Positions 41,063-50,798 of a DNA stretch of 64,000 bases are shown piece after piece. The translations under genes were made by a program, and so were the position numbers. Each line of letters starts with the position of its first letter. The stretch's first letter is position 1. The stretch comes from an uncultured Eubacteriales bacterium (lineage in GTDB: Bacteria > Bacillota > Clostridia > Christensenellales > Aristaeellaceae): assembly GCA_900548145.1 (NCBI GenBank), contig URJB01000007.1, positions 19,099-83,098 of the forward strand, in the 5' to 3' direction. The notes under the pieces are model-generated. The model ran no database searches. It was not told the origin of the DNA and saw only the letters and a program-made list of their open reading frames with translations.

Positions 41063-41962
41063 TTACCGTTCAGGCATGAATTTTCCGTCTTCAGGGATGG
41101 AAACGTCCAGAACGCCGGAATCGGTGCCCAGCTGCCGGAAGTAGGCGATATAGGTGCGGATGGCCCCCACCTTGGCGCGCAGGTATTCTCCGTCGCCCAT
41201 GCGAACGGAAATGCCCTCCTGCGTGATCAAATAAAGATTTTCCGTATCGGAAAGATTGATTTCCGTGACCTCATCCGCATATTCCTGTAAAGAGAGTTCG
41301 CTGAGCAGCTGGCAGTAAATATCCATCTGCTTCTGGCTGCGCAGGGAAAGAGTCTGCCCCACGTGCACCGCCGTGACGCGGAAGCCGGTGACCAGCGGCA
41401 TCCCCTCCGGCAGCGTCATGCTGTCGCTTTCGCTCATGACCATGCCGTGCGCATCCAGCTCGTACTGGCTGCCCAGCCAGCGCATGACGGCCACGGGCTT
41501 GCGTTCCTCCACATAAAGGTAAATGGTGCTGGGGTATTCGATCTGCATTCCCTGATAAATGATGGAATAATCCTTTTCCAGATTTTTGGCGATTTCGTCC
41601 TCACTGACGGTGAAGATATTCCGGCCCTTGTACAGGCCGGAAGCCGACACCACCTGCTGGGGAGAATGCTCCTTCAGGCCGATGACGTACACCGCGTCCA
41701 GCCGAAAAACCGTCTCCTGCAGCACGATGATCAGGATGCACAGCGCCGCCAGCACCACCACCATTTTGATCAATACGCCCCTGTGCCGTTTCTGGCGGCG
41801 CTTTTCACTGGCGGCAGCGGAGGAGGCGGGCGGCGGGCTGACGGGCTCGTCGGGCTGCCCCTCCTTCACCTGCCGGTCATGCAGATAGGCATAGGAATAC
41901 TCGCCATAGGCTTCAAATTCTTCCCGCTCCTGTCTGGAAGGGGCGTTCCGTTTGTGTTTCAT
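41063..41962 (-). CDS. ftsQ: cell division protein FtsQ/DivIB
   Basis: 299 residues; the ATG overlaps the murA stop (ATGA), so the larger open frame running to 42571 is not used. A basic cytoplasmic tail (1-75) with a Pro/Ser/Ala stretch comes first, then one membrane helix (VLIKMVVVLAALCILIIVL). The extracellular POTRA domain follows (LDAVYVIGLKEHSPQQVVSASGL, in two parts) and then the beta domain with YPSTIYLYVEERKPVAVM. It links FtsL and the septal PBP to the ring. Position after murA and before ftsA is as in many Bacillota. Confidence 0.92.
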   Translation of the reverse strand: MKHKRNAPSRQEREEFEAYGEYSYAYLHDRQVKEGQPDEPVSPPPASSAAASEKRRQKRHRGVLIKMVVVLAALCILIIVLQETVFRLDAVYVIGLKEHSPQQVVSASGLYKGRNIFTVSEDEIAKNLEKDYSIIYQGMQIEYPSTIYLYVEERKPVAVMRWLGSQYELDAHGMVMSESDSMTLPEGMPLVTGFRVTAVHVGQTLSLRSQKQMDIYCQLLSELSLQEYADEVTEINLSDTENLYLITQEGISVRMGDGEYLRAKVGAIRTYIAYFRQLGTDSGVLDVSIPEDGKFMPER

Positions 41963-43236
41963 GGGTGTTCCTCTCCTCTTTCCACTGAAATCCGCTGAAC
42001 GTCGGCTCCCAGATGGGTCAGGGCCGTTTCCAGGCTCTCGTAACCACGGTCGATCAGCCGGGCTCGTTCCACGATGGTCTCCCCCTGTGCCGCAAGACCC
42101 GCGATGGCCAGCGCCGCGCCGCCGCGGAGGTCGCGTGCCGTGACCCTTGCGCCGCTCAGACGCTCCACCCCGCGAATGACCGCCGTGCGGCCGTTGATCA
42201 GAATATTCGCCCCCATGCGGTTCAGGTCGCCCGCATGAGCAAAACGATTCTCGAATACATTCTCCACCACCACGGAGGTTCCCTTCGCCAGCGAAGCGAT
42301 CGCCATCATCTGGGCCTGCATATCCGTGGGAAAACCCGGATGGGGCTGGGTCTGCAGCTGGGCAAAGGCGGAAAGCCGCTCCGGGCCGTGAAGGGTCAGG
42401 GCGTTTTCCTGCCGGGAGATCACGCAGCCCATTTCTTCCAGCTTGGCGATCACCGCCAGCATTTCCTCCACCGGCACATTCCGCAGTCGGACGCTTCCGC
42501 CGGTGACGGCAGCCGCGGCCAGCAGCGTTCCTGCGGCGATACGGTCGGGCATGGGCCGGTATTCCACGCAAGTCAATCGGGACACGCCCTGCACCCGGAT
42601 GGAATTGGTGCCCGCCCCGGTGATCTTGGCCCCCATGGCGTTCAGGAAGCGCTGCAAGTCCAGAATTTCCGGTTCCCGAGCCACATTATTCAGCACGGTC
42701 TCGCCCCGAAGCAATGCAGCCGCCATCATCACATTCTCGGTTGCGCCCACGCTGGGGTAGTCGAAATGGACGGTAGCCGGGTGCATGTTGCGCCCGTCGC
42801 AGCGGATAACGCCGCCTTCTTCCTCCATCTGCACCCCCAACTGCCGAAGGCCGCTCAGATGCAGGTCGATGGGACGCAGCCCGATCTCGCAGCCGCCGGG
42901 CAGGGACACGTTGGCCCTGCGGAACCGGGCCAGAATGGGCCCCAGCAGAAAAATGGAAGAGCGGATGCGCTTAGAAAGCGCCTCGGGTATTTCGTAGCCG
43001 CACAGCCCGCCCGGGTCGATCTCCAGCGTTCCGCCGTCCCTATGTACGCCGCAGCCCAGCGTTCGGAGGATTTCCCCCATATCGCTGATGTCGCTGAGCC
43101 GCGGGCAGTCCCGCAGAACGGTCTTCCCCTCCGTCAGAATCGCTCCGGCCATGATGGGCAGCGCCGCGTTTTTCGCGTTCTGCACCGTCCATTCGCCCCT
43201 CAGGCGTTTTCCGCCCCGAATCCGCAAGGCGTCCAT
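41959..43236 (-). CDS. murA: UDP-N-acetylglucosamine 1-carboxyvinyltransferase MurA
   Basis: 425 residues from MDALRIRGGKRLRGEWTV with GGAGGTGG upstream. It transfers enolpyruvate from PEP to UDP-GlcNAc, the first committed step of peptidoglycan synthesis. The catalytic Cys is at about residue 116 in LPGGCEIGLRPIDLH, which implies fosfomycin sensitivity if the usual rule holds. QNAKNAALPIMAGA at the start and DLRGGAALAIAGLAA near the end are conserved. It is coupled to ftsQ and preceded by a hairpin-rich gap of 204 bases. Confidence 0.97.
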   Translation of the reverse strand: MDALRIRGGKRLRGEWTVQNAKNAALPIMAGAILTEGKTVLRDCPRLSDISDMGEILRTLGCGVHRDGGTLEIDPGGLCGYEIPEALSKRIRSSIFLLGPILARFRRANVSLPGGCEIGLRPIDLHLSGLRQLGVQMEEEGGVIRCDGRNMHPATVHFDYPSVGATENVMMAAALLRGETVLNNVAREPEILDLQRFLNAMGAKITGAGTNSIRVQGVSRLTCVEYRPMPDRIAAGTLLAAAAVTGGSVRLRNVPVEEMLAVIAKLEEMGCVISRQENALTLHGPERLSAFAQLQTQPHPGFPTDMQAQMMAIASLAKGTSVVVENVFENRFAHAGDLNRMGANILINGRTAVIRGVERLSGARVTARDLRGGAALAIAGLAAQGETIVERARLIDRGYESLETALTHLGADVQRISVERGEEHP

Positions 43237-43302
43237 ATTTCCACCTCCGTCAAGCATCGCATGACCCATCCTATGCGCTGCCGGGAGATGTGTGAGAGCG
43301 CC

Positions 43303-43435
43303 GCAGGGGTTTCACCCCTGCACCCCGACCAGGGCGATGCCCTGGACCCGCCTTTGACCGCACAATGTGCGGTCGATCATGAGCTTGTTAAGGGCAAGGC
43401 CCTTACTGCAGGGTTTGGGGCCGCAAAGGCCCCAA
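43303..43435. repeat. array of five short perfect stem-loops between ftsW and murA
   Basis: In 133 bases: GCAGGGG/CCCCTGC (43303-43321), CCAGGGC/GCCCTGG (43329-43345), GACCGCAC/GTGCGGTC (43356-43374), AAGGGC/GCCCTT (43390-43404) and TTGGGGCC/GGCCCCAA (43415-43435). Loops are 3-5 bases. No T run follows any of them. On the minus strand the array begins six bases after the ftsW stop. A similar array follows the last gene of the window. Confidence 0.6.
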
Positions 43436-43440
43436 CGTCT

Positions 43441-44571
43441 TCATGCATGACGGGAAATATTGAAGAGGATGCCGACGGCGGCCATCAGAAGGGAAATGGA
43501 GGTGCCGCCTGCGCTGAAAAAAGGCAAAGGAAGACCGGTCGTTGGGAGAATGCCCACCACCACACCAATGTTGATAAAGGCCTGTACAGAGATCATGGCG
43601 GTAATGCCCGCCGCCAGCAGACAGCCGTAACGATCCTGACAGTTCAGAGCAATGCGCATTCCTGCCACAGCAAAGGCCACGAAAAGCAGAATGACCACGC
43701 AGCAGCCGAACAGGCCGAAATCCTCTCCGATAATCGCAAAGATGAAGTCGCTTTCCGGGTACGGCAGGTAGGAAAACTTCTGCCGTCCCTGCCCCAGTCC
43801 CCGGCCGAACAGACCACCGGAGCCGATGGCAATGAGCGATTGAGAAAGCTGATACCCTTCGTCGCTCATCTGGGCAAAGGGATTGCGGAAGGACAGCAGC
43901 CGCTCCCGGCGATAGGGCTCCACCCATGCATAAGCGAAGCCCACGGCCAGCCCCGCCACGCCCATCAGGCTCAAATGTTTCCATTTGGCCCCGGCCAGCA
44001 GCATCATCAATATGGCTACGATCATGATGCTCCCGGCAGTGGACAGGTTGGGCTGCTGTAAAATCAGCAGAAACATGGCCGCCGGGATCACCAGCAGGGG
44101 AAGAATGCCCGTCCACAGCCGCTCCACCTGTTTGAGCCGAAAGCTGAGCGTGGAGGCCAGATACATCACCGAGGCGATTTTTGCCAGTTCCGACGGCTGA
44201 AAGCTCAGGCCCGCAATGTTCAGCCAGCGCCGGGAACCGTTCACATACACGCCGATCCCGGGGATCAGCACCAGCACCAGCAGCGCGAAGCTGCCGGTCA
44301 GCGCCAGCATGACCACGCGGGGCTTCTGCCAGAAGGAATATGGAATCCGGCTGGTCAGAAGCATCAGAAATGCGCCCAGGCCCACGCCAATGAGCTGCTT
44401 TTTCACTTCCAGCAGCGCGTCGCCCTGATCGACTGCCTTGTAGTACGTGGCGCTGAACAGCGTCAGGAGGCCGCACATCATCAAAAGGGCCAGAATCAGC
44501 GCCAGCGTACCGTCCGCCGGTTTCAGCCGCGCCTTTCGGTTCTGCCGCCATACCGGCTGCCGTTCCAACAT
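43441..44571 (-). CDS. ftsW: peptidoglycan glycosyltransferase FtsW
   Basis: 376 residues from MLERQPVWRQ, with GGGAGGGG upstream. SEDS family with ten helices: FSATYYKAVDQ after helix 1, the catalytic-loop region GSRRWLNIAGLSFQPSELAK, then GFAYAWVEPYRRERLLSF, YQLSQSLIAIGSGGLFGRGLG and the last signature TGLPLPFFSAGGTS. It polymerises lipid II at the septum together with the PBP encoded upstream. Normally murG follows; here the hairpin array and murA do. Confidence 0.95.
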   Translation of the reverse strand: MLERQPVWRQNRKARLKPADGTLALILALLMMCGLLTLFSATYYKAVDQGDALLEVKKQLIGVGLGAFLMLLTSRIPYSFWQKPRVVMLALTGSFALLVLVLIPGIGVYVNGSRRWLNIAGLSFQPSELAKIASVMYLASTLSFRLKQVERLWTGILPLLVIPAAMFLLILQQPNLSTAGSIMIVAILMMLLAGAKWKHLSLMGVAGLAVGFAYAWVEPYRRERLLSFRNPFAQMSDEGYQLSQSLIAIGSGGLFGRGLGQGRQKFSYLPYPESDFIFAIIGEDFGLFGCCVVILLFVAFAVAGMRIALNCQDRYGCLLAAGITAMISVQAFINIGVVVGILPTTGLPLPFFSAGGTSISLLMAAVGILFNISRHA

Positions 44572-44655
44572 AAAAGCCCCTCCCAACGCGCTCGTTCAAG
44601 ATGCTTCGCTTTTGTGCGCATCTCCTTCGCCGAAGGGAAGGGCTTTGGTGCCGTT

Positions 44656-46017
44656 TTACTGCAGCTGGTTCACCAGCTCCTTGAAAATTTCGCCCCGCTG
44701 CTCAAAATCCTTGAACATATCGAAGCTGGCGCAGGCGGGAGACAGCAGCACGTTGCCGCCGGAGACGGCCAGCAGACGAGATTTGTCGATGGCGTCGCCC
44801 ATGCTGTAGGCCTGACTGATTCGGTCATAACCAGCTTCTTCCAGCTGCTGACGAATCTGCCGGGAGGTCTCGCCCATGACCACCACGTGGGAGATCAGGC
44901 CGGAGGCAACGATTTCTTCGCAAAGCGGCATGAAGTTGGTGTGCTTGTCGTAGCCGCCGAGGATCAGCACCGTAGGCGCGCGCATACTCTGTACCGCCTT
45001 AATGGTGCTGTCCACATTGGTGCCCTTGCTGTCGTTGATGTAGGTAACGCCCTCCAGCACGCGCACCTTTTCAATGCGGTGCTCCACGCCTGTAAAGGTC
45101 TGTAGGGTGTGACGAATGATCGGTGCGGGCACGTTCATGGCGCAGGCCATGGCTGCGGCGGCCAGTGCGTTTTCCAGATTGTGGGGGCCGGGAATCAGAA
45201 TGGAGTCGGCGTCGCAGATGGGACGGGTTTCCCCCTTCCACTGCCAGACGAGCTTGCCGTCCTTCACAAAAGCGCCGTTTTCCAGCTGTTGAGTGCGACT
45301 GAAGAAGGCCACCTGACTTTTCAGCTTTTCGGCCATTTTGTTCAGCACCGGGTCGTCATAATTCAGCACCGCAAAATCGTCCGCCGTCTGGTTTTCGAAA
45401 ATGCGCTGCTTCATGCGGATGTACTGCGCCATGGTGCCGTGGCGGTTCAGATGGTCTTCCGTAATATTCAGAAGCGCCGCCACGTGGGGATGGAAGGTCT
45501 TGACGCTTTCCAGCTGGAAGCTGGACACCTCCACCACGGTTACGTCTTCCTTCTTGGCGGAGATCGCCACGGCGGACAGCGGGTAGCCGATATTTCCCGC
45601 CACATGAGTAATGCGCCCGGCGTTTTCAAAAATTTTGCCCAGAAGGGTCGTGGTAGTGGTCTTGCCGTTGGTGCCAGAAATGGCCAGCATATCGCCGTTC
45701 AGCAGCGACGAGGCCAATTCCAGCTCGCCTACTACGGGAATGCCTTTTTCCTTGGCAACCTTCACTACCGGTGCGTCGATGGGCACGCCGGGGCTGATCA
45801 TCAGAATATCCGCTTCGTCCAGCAGCTTTACACTGTCCTCGCCCAAGCGGAACACACAGGCCGTATTCCGCAGACTGTCCAGCTGGTCGCCGAAGGCTTC
45901 TTCCAGCTTCATATCCGACAGAACGGGAATGGCTCCGTGGCGAAGCAGCAGCTCGGCGGCGGCAATGCCGCTGCGGGCCATGCCTACCACCAGCACGCGT
46001 TTCTTTTCAAGTTTCAT
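44656..46017 (-). CDS. murD: UDP-N-acetylmuramoylalanine-D-glutamate ligase MurD
   Basis: 453 residues. Rossmann-like N-terminal domain (KKRVLVVGMARSGIAAAELL), ATP loop AISGTNGKTTTTTLLGK near residue 115, NITEDHLNRHGTMAQYI (the carbamyl-lysine and metal region) and the C-terminal domain with YINDSKGTNVDSTIKAV and LSPACASFDMFKDFEQRG. It adds D-Glu to UDP-MurNAc-L-Ala in the cytoplasm. Domain order and length are standard. It lies 44 bases after mraY and 84 before ftsW. Confidence 0.97.
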   Translation of the reverse strand: MKLEKKRVLVVGMARSGIAAAELLLRHGAIPVLSDMKLEEAFGDQLDSLRNTACVFRLGEDSVKLLDEADILMISPGVPIDAPVVKVAKEKGIPVVGELELASSLLNGDMLAISGTNGKTTTTTLLGKIFENAGRITHVAGNIGYPLSAVAISAKKEDVTVVEVSSFQLESVKTFHPHVAALLNITEDHLNRHGTMAQYIRMKQRIFENQTADDFAVLNYDDPVLNKMAEKLKSQVAFFSRTQQLENGAFVKDGKLVWQWKGETRPICDADSILIPGPHNLENALAAAAMACAMNVPAPIIRHTLQTFTGVEHRIEKVRVLEGVTYINDSKGTNVDSTIKAVQSMRAPTVLILGGYDKHTNFMPLCEEIVASGLISHVVVMGETSRQIRQQLEEAGYDRISQAYSMGDAIDKSRLLAVSGGNVLLSPACASFDMFKDFEQRGEIFKELVNQLQ

Positions 46018-46061
46018 GACGGTTTTTCACCTCCGAAATCCGCAAAATACGATGGAGTCTG

Positions 46062-47078
46062 TCAGTTCAGGGGAAGGGAGAACAGAGCGATCAGGCACAA
46101 AAGACCCTCCACAACGGAGTACATGGCCACGATCTGCTGTTCGGTCATGCCGCAGAGTTCAAAGTGATGATGGATGGGCGACATTTTGAAAATGCGCTTG
46201 CCGTGGGTCACTTTGAAGTAGATGCGCTGAATGATAACGCTCATGGAAGATGCGAACATGGTAAAGCAGATCAGCAGCCAATAGAGCGGCATCCGCAGGA
46301 GCATACTCATGCCTACCATGGCTCCGCCGATGAACATACTGCCCGTGTCGCCCATAAATACCAGCGCGGGATAGTGGTTGAAGCGCAGGAAGCCCATGCA
46401 GCCGCCCGCCAGCGCCATGGCGAAGATCGCCAGATGCTGGTAGTTGCCGATATACTCCGGAGACAGCGCAGAAGCCCCGGCCAGCGTGACAAATACGGCG
46501 ATCAGGCCCCAGGCGGAGCTGCCGATCACGCTGACGCTGGACAAAAGCCCGTCCAGCCCGTCCTGAAGGTTGGCGCTGTTGACCATGAAGATCATCGCCA
46601 GTGTCATCAGCGGCACATAGAACGCGCCCAAATCCCACTCCACATTAAAGAAAGGCACGATCACGCTGCTGCCGATCATGGGGTGCTTATAGCAATACCA
46701 CGAGAAGGCCAGCGAGATCACGACCTGCGCCACGACCTTCTGCCACCAGATCAGGCCCAGATTGCGCTTTTTCACGACCTTGATGTAGTCGTCCACAAAG
46801 CCCACCAGCATGGTCAGCAGCGAAACGCCGATCAGCGCCAGCGTAAAGTCCCACTGGCCGTACCAGTTGCCGGTCAGCACAGCCGCCGCCAGACAGGTGG
46901 TCAGCACGAACATCAGGCCGCCCATGGTGGGGGTGCCCTGCTTGGTCTTGTGGGACTGGGGACCCAGCTCGTACACTGTCTGACCGAATTTGAGCTTGCG
47001 CAGCACGGGGATCACCCGCGGCCCCAGCACCAGCACGCCCGCCAGCGAAAGGATCAGCGCCAGAATCAGCTTTAGCAT
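46062..47078 (-). CDS. mraY: phospho-MurNAc-pentapeptide transferase MraY
   Basis: 338 residues, start at the ATG of MLKLILALILS; AGAGGAG at the end of murE is its ribosome binding site. Ten membrane helices. The conserved HKTKQGTPTMGGLMFVL, the Asp pair in GFVDDYIKVVKKRN, the NLQDGLDGL loop and MSPIHHHFELCGM are all present. It transfers phospho-MurNAc-pentapeptide to undecaprenyl phosphate to give lipid I. murF, usually just before it, is absent and murE precedes directly. Confidence 0.97.
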   Translation of the reverse strand: MLKLILALILSLAGVLVLGPRVIPVLRKLKFGQTVYELGPQSHKTKQGTPTMGGLMFVLTTCLAAAVLTGNWYGQWDFTLALIGVSLLTMLVGFVDDYIKVVKKRNLGLIWWQKVVAQVVISLAFSWYCYKHPMIGSSVIVPFFNVEWDLGAFYVPLMTLAMIFMVNSANLQDGLDGLLSSVSVIGSSAWGLIAVFVTLAGASALSPEYIGNYQHLAIFAMALAGGCMGFLRFNHYPALVFMGDTGSMFIGGAMVGMSMLLRMPLYWLLICFTMFASSMSVIIQRIYFKVTHGKRIFKMSPIHHHFELCGMTEQQIVAMYSVVEGLLCLIALFSLPLN

Positions 47079-47083
47079 GGTAT

Positions 47084-48562
47084 TCACTCCTCTGAAGATT
47101 CACTCTCCGGCTGAAGCTCCCGGAGCAGCTCCTGCACGACGACCTTTTCATCGAAGGGACGCTTCACGCCCATGATGTCCTGATAAGTCTCATGACCCTT
47201 GCCAGCCAGAATGATGACGTCGCCGTCCCGGCCCATTTCCAGCGCGTGGCGAATAGCGTCCCGACGGTTTTCGATGATAACATACTTGCCGCCCGTGGGC
47301 TTGATGCCTTCTTCAATAGAGGCCAGAATGGCGTTGGGGTCCTCGGTGCGGGGGTTGTCGCTGGTGAGGATGGAGAAATCCGCCAGCCGACCAGCGATCT
47401 CGCCCATAATGGGCCGCTTGCCGTGATCCCGGTCGCCGCCGCAGCCGAAAAGCACGATCAGCCGGCTGCGGGTAAAGGTGCGCACGGTGGTCAGAATATT
47501 TTCCAGCGCGTCGGGAGAATGGGAGTAGTCCAGAATGACCTTGTAAGGGGTCTTGGTATCCAGCATTTCCACCCGGCCGGGCACGTTGACCACGCTTTCC
47601 AGTCCCTCCCGGATAGCCTGCTGATCAATGCCGAGGATCATGGCCAGCGACGCGGCGGCCAGCGCATTGTACACGTTGAACATGCCCGTCAGGTGCATAT
47701 GCACCGGCATTTCTTCCAGTCCGCGCAGCAGAATGGAGAAGGACACGCCGTCCTCGGAAATTTCAATATCCCGGGCAAACACATCCGCGTCGGAGCTGAT
47801 GCCGAAGGTCAGATAGGGCACCTTGATGTCCTTGATGATCTTATCGCTGGTCTCATCGTCGGCATTCAGTGCGGCGTTGAGCACCTGTCCATGCATGAAG
47901 AAGCTCTTCTTGGTCTCGAAGTAGTTCTCCATAGTGCCGAAATAATCCAGATGATCCTGCGAAAGGTTGGTGTAGCACGCCGCCTCGAAGGTGACGCCGT
48001 CCAGCCGGTGCATGGCTACGGCATGGGCGCTGACCTCCATGCTGACCACTTCCACGCCCTCGTCCCGCATCTGCCGCAGGCAGCGGTGCAGGTCGATGGG
48101 ATCCGGGGTGGTCAGATTGCTGTGCAGCCGCTTTTCGCCGATCATATTGCCGGTGGTGCCGATCAGGCCGGTCTTGAAGCCCGCCTTTTCCAGAATGGCC
48201 TTCATCAGGTAGCTGGTGGTGGTCTTGCCCTTGGTGCCGCACACGCCCACCATACGGATTTCTTTTTCGGGGTGGCCGTAGAAGGCCGCGGCGATATAGG
48301 CCATGGCGGAACGGACGTTTTCCACCTTTACCTGAGGCACGTCCGCATCCAGAATGCGCTCCACCACAAAGGCGACGCAGCCGTTTTTCTCCGCCTGACC
48401 CACGAAAGTGTGAGCGTCAAAGCGCGCGCCGCTGATGCAGAAGAACAGACCGCCGGAGGTCTTCTCCCGGCTGTCGGTGATCAGGGCGTCTATGCGGACT
48501 TCCATATCCCCCTTCGTTTCCAAAACTCCTGGTACGTCCACCAGCAGATCCTTCAGTAGCAT
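47084..48562 (-). CDS. murE: UDP-MurNAc-tripeptide synthetase MurE, meso-DAP type
   Basis: 492 residues from MLLKDLLVDVPGVLETKG after GGGGGAG; a 55-residue upstream extension in frame is rejected. ATP loop VCGTKGKTTTSYLMKAIL, TTPDPIDLHR, LSQDHLDYFGTMENY. The substrate motif DNPRTEDP is of the kind that selects meso-diaminopimelate, so the wall should be DAP type. The C-terminal ILAGKGHETYQ is conserved. It follows the septal PBP by 16 bases. The 3' end carries the mraY ribosome binding site. Confidence 0.96.
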   Translation of the reverse strand: MLLKDLLVDVPGVLETKGDMEVRIDALITDSREKTSGGLFFCISGARFDAHTFVGQAEKNGCVAFVVERILDADVPQVKVENVRSAMAYIAAAFYGHPEKEIRMVGVCGTKGKTTTSYLMKAILEKAGFKTGLIGTTGNMIGEKRLHSNLTTPDPIDLHRCLRQMRDEGVEVVSMEVSAHAVAMHRLDGVTFEAACYTNLSQDHLDYFGTMENYFETKKSFFMHGQVLNAALNADDETSDKIIKDIKVPYLTFGISSDADVFARDIEISEDGVSFSILLRGLEEMPVHMHLTGMFNVYNALAAASLAMILGIDQQAIREGLESVVNVPGRVEMLDTKTPYKVILDYSHSPDALENILTTVRTFTRSRLIVLFGCGGDRDHGKRPIMGEIAGRLADFSILTSDNPRTEDPNAILASIEEGIKPTGGKYVIIENRRDAIRHALEMGRDGDVIILAGKGHETYQDIMGVKRPFDEKVVVQELLRELQPESESSEE

Positions 48563-48578
48563 TGGTACTCCCCCATCC

Positions 48579-50702
48579 TTATGGATTCGGTAACTCAAAA
48601 TGAACCAGCACGACGGAATCCGGCGCGAGAAAGCTTCCCGCGGCGGGCTCCTGCGAAACCGCGAAGCCGCTTCCGTCGATCTCCATTTCCAGGCCGCGCT
48701 GTCGAAGCAGCGAAGCGGCGGATGCAATAGACTTGCCCGAAACGTCAGGCACGCATACCAGTGTTTCTGTTTCCGGCAGTTCCTCGTCGTAGGTGTAGAG
48801 CATCATCTGCCCGCCGGTGCGAAGCGTGGCGCCGGCGCTGGGCATCTGGGCGGTCACGCTGCCGCTGCCGCCGTCGTCCAGCACCTTCAGTCCCATGGAA
48901 GAAAGCGTTCGCCGGGCTTCCCACAAAGGCTGGCCCGTCACGTCCGGCACCTGCAACGGCTCGCTATCCTCCCCCTCGTCGGGCTGATAACCTAAATAAG
49001 GTAACACATCCTCGAGGATTTGTCTAGCAAAAGGCGCGGCGGTGGTTCCGCCGTAGTCCACCGGGGTATCGGCCTCGTCCACGATGACCAGAAGGGCGAT
49101 GCGCGGGTCGTCTGCCGGGGCAAAGCCCAGAAACGAGCCAATGTGAACGTTCCGCACGATGCGGCCGTCCTTGTACACCTGCGCCGTGCCCGTTTTGCCG
49201 CCGATGCGGTAGCCGGGAATGCGGGCGTTCTTCGCGCCGCCGACGGCCACCACATCCTCCAGCAGCTTGCGCATGGTCAGGGAGGTTTCCTCCGAAATGG
49301 GCGTGGAGACCACCTTGGGCGAGGTGCGGTAGAGGACGGTTCCGTCCGGGGAGACGGCTTCTTTCAGCAGATAGGGTCGCATGAGCCGTCCGCCGTTGAG
49401 AACGGAGCAGGCGGCGGTCAGCAGCTGAATGGGCGTTACCGCCACACTCTGGCCGAAGCCGATCCGCGCCAGATCCACATTCTTGACGGAATTCACGGGT
49501 ATTAGTATACCACTTTCCTCCCCCTGCAAGTCAATATTCGTTTTCGACCCCAGGCCAAAAGCGTGCAGGTATTGGTAAAACCGCTGGGCCCCCATGCGCA
49601 GGGCCAGTTCCACAAAGACCGGGTTGCAGCTGTTCTGCAGGGCCTGCGCCATAGTCTCGGCCTTGTGGGGGCTGCCCCAGCACTTGATGGTGTCCCCATC
49701 CACCTTGATCTTGCCGGAGCAGTAGAAGCCGTCCTCCGGCGTGGTCACGCCGCTGTCCAGCGCAGCGGCGGCCGTCAAAATCTTGAAGGTGGAGCCGGGC
49801 TCATAGGAATCGGAGATCAGGCGGATGCGCATCAGGCTTTGCAGCGCGTCCAGCTGTTCCCGGGGCGGGTCGTTGGGGTCGTAATCCGGCTTGGAGCACA
49901 TGGCCAGCACTGCGCCGGTATACACGTCCATCACAAGGGCGTGAACGGCCTGTGCCTTGTTGACCTCGTAGCACTCCCGCATGGCCTTTTCCACGATTTC
50001 CTGAATGGTCGCGTCGATGGTCAGACGAATGGTGCTGCCATCCTGCGGCTCAATGTAGAGATTGCCGCTGTCGTAGATAGGGCGGGCTTTGCCGTCCACA
50101 CTGCGCATACTGCGGCCCGCTTCGCCTCGAAGCAGCGTTTCGTACTGCTGTTCCAGCCCGGACTGGCCCACGCCGTCCACGTTCACCAAGCCCAAAGTCT
50201 GGGTCAGAAACGCGCCCCGCAGGTAGATGCGACGGACATCCTCGTCAAACAAAAGTGCGGATGCGGCCGCAGCGGTCTCCGCATCCTTACTTTGCTTTAG
50301 TTGACGCAGCTGGTCTGCCGTTTCCCGGGAGACCTGCCGTTTGAGCGTTACGGAGGATTTTCCTCGCTGAGAGGCCTTTTCCGCCACTTTTTCCTCGGAA
50401 AGGCCCAAAATCGGGCTGATGGCCCGGGCAAATGCCTGCACGTCCTGTACCTTTCCGGGTTCCACACTGACGATATAGGCCGTGGCGCTCATCACCAGCG
50501 TTTGACCGTTGGTATCCAGAATATTGCCCCGGCGGGCATAGACCGTTCCTTCCCGCGTCCACTGGCGCACGCCCCGGCTGGTCAGTTCGGCGGAGCGTGC
50601 GGTGGTCAGATAGGCGATCCGGCACACGAGAACGCCGAAAAGAAAAATCAGCAGGACCAGAAGGGTCAGAACTCTTTTCCGAATGTGCAGCTCCGCAGGC
50701 AT
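48579..50702 (-). CDS. septal class B penicillin-binding protein (PbpB/SpoVD type) with PASTA domains
   Basis: 707 residues. One N-terminal membrane helix (VLTLLVLLIFLFGVLVCRI), dimerisation domain (ARRGNILDTNGQTL), and transpeptidase domain: the active-site Ser is in SYEPGSTFKIL near residue 305, then SCNPVF (SxN) and IGGKTGTAQVYKDG (KTG) near 498. Two C-terminal PASTA domains follow (VPDVTGQPLWEARRTLSSMG and VPDVSGKSIASAASLL). It cross-links septal peptidoglycan with FtsW. PASTA repeats are typical of SpoVD and Bacillus PbpB; vegetative or sporulation use cannot be told apart here. Confidence 0.95.
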   Translation of the reverse strand: MPAELHIRKRVLTLLVLLIFLFGVLVCRIAYLTTARSAELTSRGVRQWTREGTVYARRGNILDTNGQTLVMSATAYIVSVEPGKVQDVQAFARAISPILGLSEEKVAEKASQRGKSSVTLKRQVSRETADQLRQLKQSKDAETAAAASALLFDEDVRRIYLRGAFLTQTLGLVNVDGVGQSGLEQQYETLLRGEAGRSMRSVDGKARPIYDSGNLYIEPQDGSTIRLTIDATIQEIVEKAMRECYEVNKAQAVHALVMDVYTGAVLAMCSKPDYDPNDPPREQLDALQSLMRIRLISDSYEPGSTFKILTAAAALDSGVTTPEDGFYCSGKIKVDGDTIKCWGSPHKAETMAQALQNSCNPVFVELALRMGAQRFYQYLHAFGLGSKTNIDLQGEESGILIPVNSVKNVDLARIGFGQSVAVTPIQLLTAACSVLNGGRLMRPYLLKEAVSPDGTVLYRTSPKVVSTPISEETSLTMRKLLEDVVAVGGAKNARIPGYRIGGKTGTAQVYKDGRIVRNVHIGSFLGFAPADDPRIALLVIVDEADTPVDYGGTTAAPFARQILEDVLPYLGYQPDEGEDSEPLQVPDVTGQPLWEARRTLSSMGLKVLDDGGSGSVTAQMPSAGATLRTGGQMMLYTYDEELPETETLVCVPDVSGKSIASAASLLRQRGLEMEIDGSGFAVSQEPAAGSFLAPDSVVLVHFELPNP

Positions 50703-50798
50703 GATACTTCCCCCATTTTACGGTTTCGGTGCTAATGGGATGTATGCTGCCTTTTAGGCGGATAGAACCCTTTCGACGAGCAGTCTGTTTTTTCGGCG

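Noticed and set aside
41963..42571. N-terminal extension of the ftsQ frame to 42571
   Set aside because: It overlaps murA in another frame; the FtsQ start is fixed by the ATGA overlap and by the MKHKR-type cytoplasmic start.
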